From assembly GCF_001949145.1 (NCBI RefSeq), contig NW_019091494.1, positions 226,036 to 290,035 on the forward strand: a DNA stretch of 64,000 bases. The letters are read 5' to 3'. The position numbers and the translations under genes are program-made. This stretch comes from Acanthaster planci (Eukaryota; Echinodermata; Asteroidea; Valvatida; Acanthasteridae). The notes under the pieces are model-generated. The model saw only the letters and a list, made by a program, of their open reading frames with translations. It had not been told where the DNA came from and did not search any database. Below are positions 50,631 through 62,445 of this stretch, piece by piece; the stretch's first letter is position 1; each line of letters begins with the position of its first letter.

Positions 50631-53600
50631 ATGGCCGACTCAACATCTGATACAACCGTGGTACCTATGACCGGGGTGGAGGCTGCAGGTAATGACTCGC
50701 CGGTGGATGTCACAGACCAGCGAACCATCAAACCCTTCTACGTGCTCCTGAGCGAGTTGAGCAAGGAGCTTTTGAAATGTGAGCTGCAGCAAGCCCGCCT
50801 CCTGTGCAGCAATCAAGAAGGGGTGCCAGCTGGCAAACTCGAAACTAAAGACCCAGTTGAACTGTTGAGGTGAGTTTGCGTACATCAACTTCTGAATTGC
50901 CAGAGCTGTCGTAAAGATGAAGTTTACGTAAAGTGAAAGAACGATCTCCCCCAAGATTTCTAGACAGACGAGTCAAGGCTCGTGATTGATGACGTGGACG
51001 AGTAACAAGCTCACCAAGTCGAGCTCTTCTTTCGCTTTGGGTCGGATAACACACTGTCTTTTTGTCTGGGACTCTCCGTATTTTGGCAATATTGTGGAGA
51101 TATGATCTCGTCGTATTTTGTGAACGAACTTTTTAGTTGGTTTTCCGTTGCATGTTGATTTATTCCTTAAGGTTAATTTTGGTATTAGGGTGCTGGACGA
51201 ATGTGGAATTATTGGAGAGGACAACACGCACTTTTTGAAGGAGCTTCTGGAGAAATCCGGCTGCGACTATGGAAGAGTTTGGGTAAGAATGTTTGGAAAG
51301 TTAGTTCAGGCCTACATAACAGAAATAGTTTTATATACATGTATACAGATAGTTACGTAATCTGAAGCTATAGTTTTTGTCATTATGAATTACAGACAGG
51401 GGGCTGTCCTTGGTATGGTCCAAATAATAGACTGCCATAAATTAGACTCTAGATTTTAATGATCGAACACTGCGTGTCTGGTACTTTATAGAAAACTGAA
51501 AAGCTGGTTCCATTTTTTGTGCAAAAGCAACTTAAGTGCCAACTGCATCACAGACAGTAATGCCACTGCGGGTTTTGCAAAAAGCTGAACACGTTCATAT
51601 CGCATGCAAATAAGAATTGGTACTGCGGCAAGATTTGGTACATTCAGAGAGGAATATTAATTCGGCCAGCCATTGACACTTCGCTTTGATGTTGTTAATT
51701 GCCTCCATTCTCCCTTTGTGGCTTTCTCCTTTGTATCAAAAATCATTTGCGAAATGTACATGTTTACCTTAATGAGATATTGTAGAGCCAAGTTAAACGT
51801 ACGTTTTGCAAAATGGAAAATTGGAAACTACGTTTATTATCAAGATTTTTTTTATTATTAGCCTGTTTGCCTATTTTTTTTTATTTTTAGTTTCTGTAGT
51901 CGGTTGGTTTCAACGGTCCTTCATTTCTTACTTTCTCTAGGTTGAAGAATACGACAAAGAAAGGCGAGAGCACCTGAAGAACGTTGAGATCTTGCTTGGA
52001 CGGAAGGATCCGTTCTTCGTCGGGCGGACCACGTTTGTCAGTCGGATCCTGGAGGTGTTCCGTGACCAATCCCACAAGCGATGCCGCTGCGTACTGGTCT
52101 ACGGACTTGCAGGCACAGGCAAGACCAAACTGGCTGGGGAGAGCTGCGCAATATACAAAGAACAGGTTCGATCCGGTGCAAGGTGAGTCAGTGAGACAGA
52201 AGAGGAGAGGGTCATTTATCGATATTCTTCATCGCTCACTTTTGCGAAATGAAACTTGCATGTTCTTTACCGATGCCACTATGTTTCATCATAGGCTATT
52301 CCGTGTCAATCTTCGCAAAGCAACCGAGATGGAAGAAGTTGGGTTATGGATCCTCAACACTGTCACCGGCAAGCAGATCACACAGGGACAGTTTGACATG
52401 GCACTGGTTAGGTCATGGATCATGAATTGTTCCCAAGGTATCAAATTCGAGCAATATGTAACGCAAGGGGACAAGACCTAACCCATTCCAATCAGCCCAA
52501 TTCAACCTAACCTAAGTAACCTAATAATGCATTCAGTTTCAACAGGCCTACTATAGTCCTCATGAACAAGTGAACTTAAACCACACACTGTCGTTAATTA
52601 TGTTTGCACTCCTGATGCGTGAGAAACTAAGTTTGCCAGCCCTCCCTAAAGACTGTCGAGCTTTATTGTCTTCGCAGATATAAAACATTGCAATTTTGTC
52701 TCGCTTCAGATACCATACTGCTGTTGGACAATGCTGATGACATCCTTAATCCGTCGTCCTACAGTAAGGATCACTTTGTTAATACCCTCACCGACCTCCT
52801 GTCTATTACCAACCACTTAGTGAAGATCCTTCTTACTTCTCGCCATCCTGTTGATTTCGTGGGCCTCAGGGAGCTCGACAATTTCGTGGAGATAAAACTT
52901 GAGCCGCTGCCTGTCAACGAGTCCCTGGAGCTGCTGACAAAGATGGTCACCCATGCTCAGAAACTGTCTGGTCCGGTTTCTGTCGGCGGGGAGGCACTGC
53001 GAGATGACGAAGCACTGATCGAGGTCGCCAAGCTCTGTGGCAACAACCCCAAAGCCCTGCGCGCCGTGGCGAGCCGACTGAGCAGTGGGTTCAGCCCTAA
53101 GGATCTCGTTGAGGCTCTAGAGTGTCCGGAAGACGCCCAACGAGTATTGGATCCGGGATCCTTAGGAGCTTCAGCCGCCGTTCAAGATGAAAGGAAGGAT
53201 TTCGAAGATCAGACACTGGTTCTTCACTCCCTCAATGCCATGTACGAGCAGCTCCCTCCTCACCTGAAAGAAGCCCTGTTGAAACTCTCTGTCTTTCCAA
53301 GCTCCTTTAGTTTGAGTCAAGGGGCGAAGATTCTCGGAAAGGATCGACCAAGTGCAGCTAGGTTTGATCTGGAAGACCTAAAAAAGTGGAGCCTTGTTGA
53401 CAGAGATGACTTCAGTATCACTGACACAGGAATGACCGAGAACGAGCCCTACTATTACATGCATCCGTTGGTGCGATCAGTTTGTTTAAGTAAGATACCA
53501 TCGAACGAGATGTATAAATTAGCTTATGAAGACGCGCTTCGCCGGTTCTTAAAGCACATAGAAGACCTTTTGAAAGAGCTAACTCAGCTGGGCCACACAG

Positions 53601-56600
53601 ACTTTGTCAGAGCGTTAGCAAAATTTGAATCAGACAAGACCAACGTTTTGCACTACTTGGAGCTTGGCATGGGTAACAAGTTTGGTTGTCGGACTTTAGG
53701 CGAAAAGGAGAACACCAACTCTCCCATTCCCTTTCCTGAGACAAAAGAGGGGTTGTTTAGCATTTTCGAGACCTTTCTTGATCCCTCTAAACGATTGGAA
53801 TATTACGAAAATATGAGCATAAGGATGCAGGCCAGCGGAGAACCCGAAGCGTGGGCTTACCTACGAGGGTGGATGGGTGATGAGCTCTACGTTAGGGCCA
53901 AATATGACGAAGCGTGGAAGGCAGTTGAAGAACCGCTCAGAGTGTTGGAAACGCGAGCTTCTGGCCCCTCTGGCCGAACGGATGATCTGGAGAGGGCTCG
54001 GGCTCAACTTCTGTACGTGAAGGGCCGTATCCTGGTGGCCAAACGCAAGTACAAAGACGGTATTGCTGTCCTGAAGCAAGCCTTGTCGATACAAGAGCGT
54101 CTTCTTGGAAATCACACACTCACAGCCCGCTGCCTCAACGGTTTGGGTCATGCCTACTTTACTAAGACAGATGAGTACCGCCACTCAACTGGCTCCGCGG
54201 AAGCCCACGAATACCACATGAAAGCCTGGGAGATGCTAGTGAAAATCACTGGTGGCAAACCAGAGAAGCACTTCGATGGGCCCATGTACTTGCTCAACAT
54301 TGGCGCCACCTTTCATGAGATGGGAAAGAAACGGAAAAGCAGCGACAAGGAGAAGGCTAAGGAGTACTTTCAGCTTGCCATCAAGAATTATGAGGAGGCA
54401 TATGACCTGGAGAAAGCCCTAAAACTGTCCAATTCTCCAAACACTGCGTTCGTCCTCAAGAACATGGCTATGAGCTACTGTGAAATGGAGGTAAGTGTTG
54501 GTATGACTACCGTTGAGGCGCTCGATGGAACAGGTTGTTAAATTTTTCACGACCGTTATACACATATCTCTAAAAATGCACCCCACGTTTCGACGTTGGG
54601 AAAAACAGTCTTGTGTATTTGCCATGATAAAATTTCGTGACGGCTGCATGCTGATATCTGGAAGTAAAAATCCAATACGTTTTAAATTAAGTTTGCATTC
54701 TTCTAAACTTTAATCCGAATTCAATTTTGCAATGGATGAATCAACAAAAGAGGAAGGGAAGCCGTCTTATTGTAATGTTAAAAGCGGAAATTGCAATATA
54801 AATTTTTCAATTATGTGAACTTTAGGAATATGAGAAAGCTGTGCCGTTGGCAACGGAAGCGGTTAACATCCGGGAAGAGACCATAGGCGTGCATCCCACC
54901 ACAGCCCGCAACCTCTTTTTCATTGGTTCCCTATACGACAGTTTGGGGGACGAATGCAAGAAATTAAAGAAGCCTGAGGGTAAGTGGACTGGCAAATACG
55001 TGGTTGTAATGATTTTGTAAGGAAAGAAAACTTTCGAGGGTGAAAGGTTTCGTTCGTTGACGAAAGGCATTTATTCAGTGCAGAGTGATGTATGATAAGA
55101 GGATTAGGGACTTTGGGTTAATGTTGACGACGTTTGTAACACTAAAAATCATTTTAAATGTCTGAATGGCATATTTATCCATGTAAATTATGAAATTAGA
55201 ACATGAGGTTACAAGTACTCAAGATATCAATACCTGCAGATGTGTATTGCTATTTTTAATAAGTTACTTGATATGTATTTGATTCGTCCTGTACAAGCTA
55301 CACTAAGTTTACTAATTGTTACAATATTAAAATATTGCCTGTACACATTTTTCTAGAGAGCACAAAAACTGAATGTCCGACAACAACTTCTTCGAGAAAC
55401 TGCACACTGAACAATGTTGGACGAATATGTTGGGAAGTTCATCAGATTGTGATGGGGATGGGCCAAGCATCTTCTCTAAACTACTGTCAAATCTCTTCTC
55501 TACCCTTCTGTCCTGTCAAATATCTTCTCTACCCTACTGTCAAATCTCTTCTCTACCCTACTGTCAAATCTCTTCTCTACGCTTCTGTCAAATCTCTTCT
55601 CTACCCTTCTGTCAAATATCTTCTCTACCCAACTGTTTTATCCCTCCTCCACCCTACTGTGAAATCTCTATTTTCACCACATTCAAGCAACAAATTTCCT
55701 GTGCCGAATTTTTGAACAGAAGGACGTGCTGTGTGCAGTCATCACCGTCAGTACATAATGCGAATTCATCCTCTTTTCACACGTCCCAGACATAAAGAAG
55801 GTTTCGGAGAACTACAATAAGGCGCTGGAATTCTACAACAGGGCCTTCCGCATGGAGGTCAAACTTGGACCGTCCAACCACAGCATCGAGTACGATGACC
55901 TAAAGGAAGATATGAAGTGCCTACTCGGGAAGATGCACATGGATAGGGAGTTGGACAACTATCGCAGGATGTTCAAAGTGAGTACGGGTATATAAAGACT
56001 TGAGTTATCGATTATGGATGATAACAGTGACAGGGACCAAGCCTGATACTGTAAAGCAAGAGTTGAGGTAGAAACTTTTTAAAGCAAGAAATTTGTGTGA
56101 GCTGCGAAACGAGAAGCCACTGGAGCGGAATGACAATTAATGACGCAAGGGGATGCGACAAAAGCTTACGATTGACTGCCCACAGATTTATGGCATGCTG
56201 CTCCGTACTGAAAATGGAATTTTGGTGTTTAATACAAAATAGAAGGATACTCAAGGTAGCTACGAAAGCCTCGAAACAGGAAACCGAGGAATTGGCCTAA
56301 TTGCATTTTGATAATGGGGCTTTTTACATTCGGTGAGTAGGGTAAACCAACACTATTCAATGATAAATTTAAGAGGTTGTTCCACATAAATTTATTACTG
56401 GTACTCAAATTTGTCAAATTATGTAATGCAGAATACGTCAGACCTTGGATTTGAAGATAAACTGTAGAACGTCCGTATACACAGACCTGCCAACCAGTCG
56501 TACTCCTTCCTGAGTCAGGTACACACAATAGATTAAAAGATATTTAAAGGAGCCCTCAGTTCATTTAAAATTCTAATCTATTACATATGTGGTGATGCCT

Positions 56601-59600
56601 GACCTCAGGAAGGAGTACGACTGGTTGGCAGGTCTGTATACATAATAATTAAGTTACCGTTTCGGCTGGTACTATACTAGAAAAATATTACCTCAACTGG
56701 TCACGTTGTGATCATGCACGTGATGTCACTCGATATGTCATCCACCAACTCACATCTTTGTACTGATTTTGCAAAAAAAAGTCGAATAGAGTGGAAATTA
56801 CCGAGAGGGCTTTTTTCCTCCCAAAAATTAGGAGTGAGGAATGAATGACAATATATTGCGTTTTTGAGGGAATAAGCTTCATTTGGAAACCTGTTGTTTA
56901 TAGCACGAGATATATCCAGTTGGCCATCTGAGACATTACAGAGGGTTATTGGTGACGTATCTGCGGTATTGGTTCCCAAGGGGCGCAATGTTAAATGTAA
57001 GCTCTTTCACTGTCCAAAATATTCAACCGTAACACATGTTAATCAACCCCTTCTCCGGGAAGGCACTCTCACCATTTCAAAGGCATGGACGAATTTATTT
57101 TCTAAACGGAACAGGAAAAAGCAACATGTCTCTGGGCAGGGGCGGGAATCCCCTGTCCTTTGCTGGATATGACAATGGCATTCATTACATACCACAGCGT
57201 TTGTAGTACTGTCGACCCATACCTTTTACATCTTGCTATTCTCAGAAAGCGGATTCCGGCACTCTCCACTTCGAAAATGAAGGCGTGGACTCCACGTCTG
57301 AATCAGGAGATGTCTCCCCGTCCCGGAAGCGGTCTCCCCGGGCGAGGGACCTCGAGGAAGGATGCGCCGGGGTCGGCCACGATGGTGATGAGATGGCCGG
57401 ACCCAGCAGAGGGCGGGCACCAGGTAAGCGTTTGCACTGTAATGTCATGGAGGAAAGACACAGTTTACGAAACGAGTGGCTCAGGCTTAGTCTTCGCTGG
57501 TTCTAGCCATATGAGGAGACTCCGACCATGCCAACTGGAACCAGTGAAGCCAAAGACTAAGCTGAAGCCATCTGTTTCGTAAATGCCCATAGAAGGAGTT
57601 TGAACTGCCGGGGTATAACAGGCCAATTACCGTTTCTGGCATGCCCGGTATGTCATAGCCAGAGCGCAGCGAATGCATGCTACGCACCACCTGTTTCACA
57701 ACCATAAGCCCCATTTGTACCTCATGATCGTCGCTGCAATTTTTCGCTCGTAATCTCCATCCTTGAAACGTCGTGTACTGCAGTATAGGAAATCGAATGT
57801 TCATGCCATCGTTGGTGCTTGATATGATCTGACATCAACGTCAAATTTAATACTTGTGCAGTTGCTTTTGTTAGGCTGTGTACCTGAATTGTTAACGTGC
57901 AGTTATTGCCCATATCGAACACTTTCTTCTGGACTTATTCTGGGAATAAATGGCCATTTTGTTTATAAGATTATTTTGTTTTATTTGAAGTATTTTTATT
58001 ACAGAATTTATACAAAAAGGTATTTTATAAAATCTCATAACTCCTGATGAAACAGCGCATTTTGTTTTTCGTGAACTTAACTGTCCTGTGGTGGTCAATT
58101 ATGTTGGCCAATCTTAGCCAAATTCGTACAAAGACTTTGAAAAACTGATGATTTGAAGTGACTAAACAAAATTACAGACATTGCATGGACAATGGAAAAG
58201 TGCAACAAAAAATCTTTGAAAATTAGTCACGATAGCAAAAGTAAATCTAATGATAGATAGTTTTCTTTCTACTTCCTGGTCACTGCGAGAAGTTGTAGTT
58301 AATTGCAAAGAAAGCACCACAAATTTTGCTACAATATTACTGGCCCACTTGTCCAGCTAAGCAGCAGGCAGTAATCAGACGATATTGGAATGTTTACTAT
58401 TGTCCGTCTGACCAGGCAGCGATGGTCATCGAGCGCTTTGATGTACCACAGTTCTAACTCCTTCTTGTCCTTCCTCCATAGTAATCAGAAAACCCACATT
58501 AGACAAAAAGAAGGTATAGTGTAAAAGAAGCGAGGGGCAAATGTTGCACAATCACATACAGGGCAGAAGGGTGTTCTGAAAACTGTGACTGGGGTTTTAT
58601 TAGATATCCCGGCTGATGCATACTGATGCGCACGTGATTTTTAACAAAATGCAAAAGATATCAGTGGATGTTAATACATGTATGTGGCAAACGGGGACCC
58701 CTTAGTGATGCATAAGCTCTACCTAAGGCTATTGTGCCTACTTCATCCTCCCTGAAAATCTGAAAGGAATTCCAAAGATTCCGTCAACAGAAAAGAAGAC
58801 ACAGTAGAGGGGTCCCCCCTTGTCATGGGCGGAAATCGTCCTCCATCGTGGAGGGACATCCATTTACTTTTTTGTGCACACCGTGTTGGTTATCTTATTC
58901 CATTTATAAAAACTGAAAAGGGAAAACCCTCCATCCACTCTTTTTCTTTAGTATTTTGTTTTGCTTAAAATATGGAGGGGACATTCGACATTGTGCCCCC
59001 GTACCAAAATCATGGGGGGCGTGTCCCCTCTGCCCCCCGGGATTTTCGCCCATGCCCTTTGCTACACATCGTGCGTTAAATGTTAACTTTGGCACATTGT
59101 ACAGTGCAAAATTTACTCCCGTTTAAACACTCACAGCAAAAGCTGTCATGATGGCGAGATTAAGCTGTCTCTAACGACCAGAATTTACCTTTCACCGAGA
59201 CAGGATGCAGTGTTTTCAAAGAGCTCATGACAAAAAATCCACGCTTTCTGAAGTGGTATTTGAACCAATGACCTCCTGCTTGGTACTGCAAACGTCTTAC
59301 CACTCGAACACGGAGCTAGTCAAGGCTAAATTGTTGGTATGAATCGATACGGCACTGTGCCGCTGGAATGGCTCGACCACTAATGAAACGTCAGTGTTAT
59401 AATTATATGCATGTCAGGATAAGGGTTAGTTTCTGCTACCATGACCAGTTCCCCCATGCATGGAATGTTTTCAGTGCACTTTGTTTCCTGTGAGCATCCA
59501 AGATCTAACCCACTACGGACCAGTCTGTATGTCTTTACTTCATTTGGTATTGGTGTCTTGTTTTGCCTGCTTATAGGTCCTGTGTTTCCAGACGAATATC

Positions 59601-59632
59601 CAAGCAAGCGCTCCAAGTGCAGCCTGTCTTGA
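50631..59632 (+). CDS. DED / NB-ARC / TPR NLR-like protein with CaaX-type C-terminus
   Basis: Nine exons: 50631-50869, 51189-51282, 51941-52182, 52295-52437, 52710-54490, 54826-54979, 55790-55977, 57246-57423, 59577-59632. All are GT-AG and phase-consistent, giving 1024 aa. The start sits in ACATGG, a good Kozak context. Residues ~36-111 form a death-effector domain (PFYVLLSELSKELLKCEL, LLRVLDECG, HFLKELLEK), close to the FADD pattern. Residues ~134-500 are NB-ARC: FVGR (137-140), P-loop GLAGTGKT (166-173), Walker B ILLLDNADD (242-250), LLTSR (280-284), GNNPKAL (350-356, in place of GLPLAL), and YMHPLVR (489-495), the MHD-equivalent. Residues ~600-945 are TPR-like helical repeats (AYFTKTDEY, MAMSYCEMEEYEKAV and others). 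Residues 948-1006 are Ser/Arg-rich and disordered. The end is SKRSKCSLS. By family it should be a cytosolic ATP-switch sensor that recruits DED partners in immunity or cell death. The ligand and partners are unknown. Confidence 0.9.
55483..55680. repeat. 24-bp minisatellite in NLR intron 6
   Basis: About eight units of CTGTCAAATCTCTTCTCTAC with CC(T/A) spacers; the outer copies are degenerate. Apparent ORFs across it (QISSLPYC-type repeats) are artefacts of the repeat. Confidence 0.85.
56473..56643. repeat. inverted repeat with ~45-bp arms in NLR intron 7
   Basis: The left arm contains CAGACCTGCCAACCAGTCGT and ACTCCTTCCTGA (about 56473-56521). The right arm contains TCAGGAAGGAGT and ACGACTGGTTGGCAGGTCTG (about 56594-56643). 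The arms are nearly identical in reverse complement, with a ~72-bp spacer. It is probably a fold-back or MITE-like insertion. Confidence 0.8.
57823..58492 (+). repeat. diverged ~680-bp direct repeat, copy 2
   Basis: Same-orientation homologue of 47302-47982, about 10.5 kb apart. It lies in the last intron of the NLR-like gene (57424-59576). Similarity ends near CTTCCTCCAT(A/G) at 58480-58492. Confidence 0.8.
59130..59325 (-). mobile_element. tRNA-derived SINE-like element, minus strand
   Basis: On the minus strand, the A-box-like GAGTGGTAAGACG (59304-59292) and B box GGTTCAAATACC (59266-59255) have tRNA spacing, followed by a unique body (GTCATGAGCTCTTTGAAAAC). The body differs from the SINEs near 9-10 kb, so it is another family. 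Boundaries are approximate, and the copy lies in the last intron of the NLR-like gene. Confidence 0.6.
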
Positions 59633-60008
59633 GTGGCACCATTCTATGGCCCTCGTTCATTATATTATCCTTGAAGATCAGTACAAGTGGGGCTTACTGC
59701 TGCGGCCGCCGTCTTAAAAGTATCATTTTCACCTAAAACGGAGTGTGAAAAAACCGTATTGTAACCTATTCAGTGGGCTATCATGTCTTAAGAATGACTC
59801 TTGATTTTGTTAGACTTTAGGTTTGAGAGCAAAATATAAAGATAATTGGTCATGCAGTGAAATTCATGCAATGCGTTGTTTTCTGTTTGTTTTGTTTGTT
59901 TTTTTTTGTTTGAGTCAAACTGAATTGCGTGCTTTTCCAAAATGAGATTCCCAAAAACCTGCTTTGGAATATAACAAATTAGCTTATATATCCTAAAATG
60001 AAACACTT

Positions 60009-60014
60009 AATAAA
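60009..60014 (+). terminator. candidate polyadenylation signal of the NLR-like gene
   Basis: AATAAA in CTTAATAAAATC, about 377 bp after the stop at 59632. It is the first canonical signal downstream of the CSLS-ending exon. Confidence 0.5.
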
Positions 60015-62445
60015 ATCATGTTCATTTTCATATTGAATTAGAACAAGGTTTTAACAATATTTAGTGTTCTTGTATGAGTGAGGGGATGAAGCAGCATTTT
60101 AACCTGTTTAAATTTGTCCTGGATGTATATTTCCTGTCCTAAAGTAGTTTTTATAAAAAAAACAGCTTGTATATTTGTCTTTCAGTTATTATTAGAACCA
60201 AAGTTTCGGTGTAGAGATGCAAGAAACTTATTAATTTTGTTATTTTTCAGAGTATCAAGAAATGACAAGTGAAGAACCCTTAACTTTTAAATTGATTTTC
60301 CTTCCGAGTTAAAAAATTGAAACTGAAATTTTTCTGGAAAAAAGTACTCGCTGACATAAAATACGCCAGATGGTCACAAACAGCCATAAAACTTTTCTCA
60401 TAAATAAAATTCTAAAATGAAGGAGATAAATGGTTACGATTTAGAGTGGGTACCAGTTGACAGGCCGTATCTGATTAAACTGGTTTTTGCTATTAGTAAT
60501 ACATGTAACCGTGTCCTTGGGAAATACCCAGCAACCAGTCATGGCCTCCGTAGTCACACCTGAGCGTGAGATGCAAGTGATTTTGCAGCTAGGGTACCTG
60601 ATTCCCATCGGGATCTTCGTCATGTTCTTTGGAGCTAATTGTTAAATTCTATTTTGCAAATACCAAAATCATTCATATTCATCAATCATGTATAGGAACG
60701 TTTTGCCGCATTTTCGGGATGATCTTGTGAACAATTTGGAGCGCCCGATCAATGCACATAGCCTACATCATGACCCAAATAACGGAGAAAGTATTTATCA
60801 GCTATTGCTAGAGAAAGCGTTGTGAAAGCTTTTGTTTCCACAGTTACTAGGGCCACCGTTAAGGAGTCATTAACAGCATTTGTTGTTTAAATTTAATGGC
60901 ATAACTCGAAAGTGATATCACTAAGAATACCATACAGTACTGAGATTCTCTGTAGAGTAACTGTAGACGTTTTACGGAGGCTTTAAGGGGAGATGATGAA
61001 AAAATTAAACAAAATAAATTATAGCGTTAATTCATATAAAAATCTCGTAATTATAATTTGCATTAAGTCATAGTTGTGACATGTCTCATGAAGTTCAATC
61101 TCATAATTATTTCTTCGGAAAGTATGTTATTGATATGGCGTCTAGCTGCCATCTGCATTTGCATTATTTTTGCACTGAATTACAATGTCAAATTTCACTT
61201 GCTTTCGCTTAGTCATAATTACGATATGGACCCCTAAATATGACTAAACACTAAGTCATAATCATGACACGTAAGTCATCATCATGACTATGCCCATGTT
61301 TTAGAAATTCATCATGTCCCATGCTTCTGAATAATTCAAATTTAAGAGAAAAGGGTTTTCTCATAGGGTTTCGTGCGATTTGAATCCGTGTTTTCCGTTT
61401 AAGCTAGTCTTCATTCTACAATTTGCGTTTTCAGTACTAGATTCAGTACTACTTAGAAGAATGATATTCGAGCGAGTGTCATACATAATTATTACATGTA
61501 TATCCATTTAATTTAAGGAGTCAACCAGGGGAGTTTTGAGATTTGATGGACAATAGAACACCCCTGCCTCCTCAATCGTAAGTCGTAATACTCAGAATGA
61601 TGCTTTTATAACAACGATGCATTTGGTCTTTGTGCATGAAAACACTTGAACCAAGTAAATAAAGTATTCATTTGCAATCTGTGTTGGTTGTTGAATTTTT
61701 TCCTTTCAGCTTTTTAACTATGTAACATCCTACATATACACAATTTCCTTCTTTGACCATCGACCCTTTCACTACTCACCGGCCTATTAACCCTTGAAAA
61801 GCGGGTCTTTTTTCAGACCAATTCACAGCCGGGGCAGAATCTGACCCCTAGTTTTCATCAGCTTTCCCATGCCCAACCTTTGTGAAACTTGGCGTGCGTA
61901 CAGGTACCTCTGGTCTGTTAAGTTCGAATTTAATCCAGTGAACGGTTTTCTTGTTATAGTCATTTAAGTTTATGGCCATGCTTGCGTCAGACCACATGTA
62001 CTGAGCACTTTAATCGAGAAAGTTAACATTTTTGGCAGCCTCAAGGGCAGATCCATAACCGAATTTTCAGGGGGGCTATAGCTGTTTCTTGAGCCAAATA
62101 TTTTGAAAATTTTGGCATATAATCTTTTACCGGCAAACTTTAGATTCACAAAGGCAGACATTAATTGTAAAAGTTTTTGTCAAATGTTCCACACAGGCTT
62201 GAGACTCTTCACATGACAAACAATCTATTTCAATTTTCTCGAACCAGATAGGTTTTTGCAACTTCAAGGTAAAAATTTCAGGTTACATGCATGATGTCTC
62301 AATGTGCAATTCACATGAAGATTTGATGTGGACAATTCCATCCAGGTTGACGTCACTGGCTCCTAGTTTGGGTGTCTTTAGAAAATCTGAGAGAGCATGC
62401 AGCTTGAAATTCCAAATATGATTGTGTTTACCGTTTGGTATGCAG
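60015..62445. other. non-coding region between NLR exon 9 and the Ser/Pro-rich exons
   Basis: AT-rich with no convincing coding exon. It contains the TCATAATTATGAC-type repeat at about 61040-61290. Confidence 0.4.
61040..61290. repeat. AAGTCATAATTATGAC palindromic repeat element
   Basis: Variants of AAGTCATAATTATGAC and CTCATAATTAT occur in both orientations (near 61043, 61065, 61100, 61212, 61252 and 61275). This pattern is common among palindromic MITEs. No terminal repeat was pinned down. Confidence 0.45.

Noticed and set aside
55483-55680. CRISPR-like regular repeat
   Set aside because: The units are contiguous with no unique spacers, in a eukaryotic intron; it is a minisatellite.
55335-55795. 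Plus-strand ORFs with QISSLPYC repeats
   Set aside because: They translate a 24-bp minisatellite in an intron; the real NLR exons 6 and 7 flank it with matching phases.
61774-61930. Second piggyBac-like end (TTAACCCTTGAAAAGCGGG near 61788)
   Set aside because: No matching inverted terminal repeat with TTAA was found nearby, so it may be chance or a single broken end.
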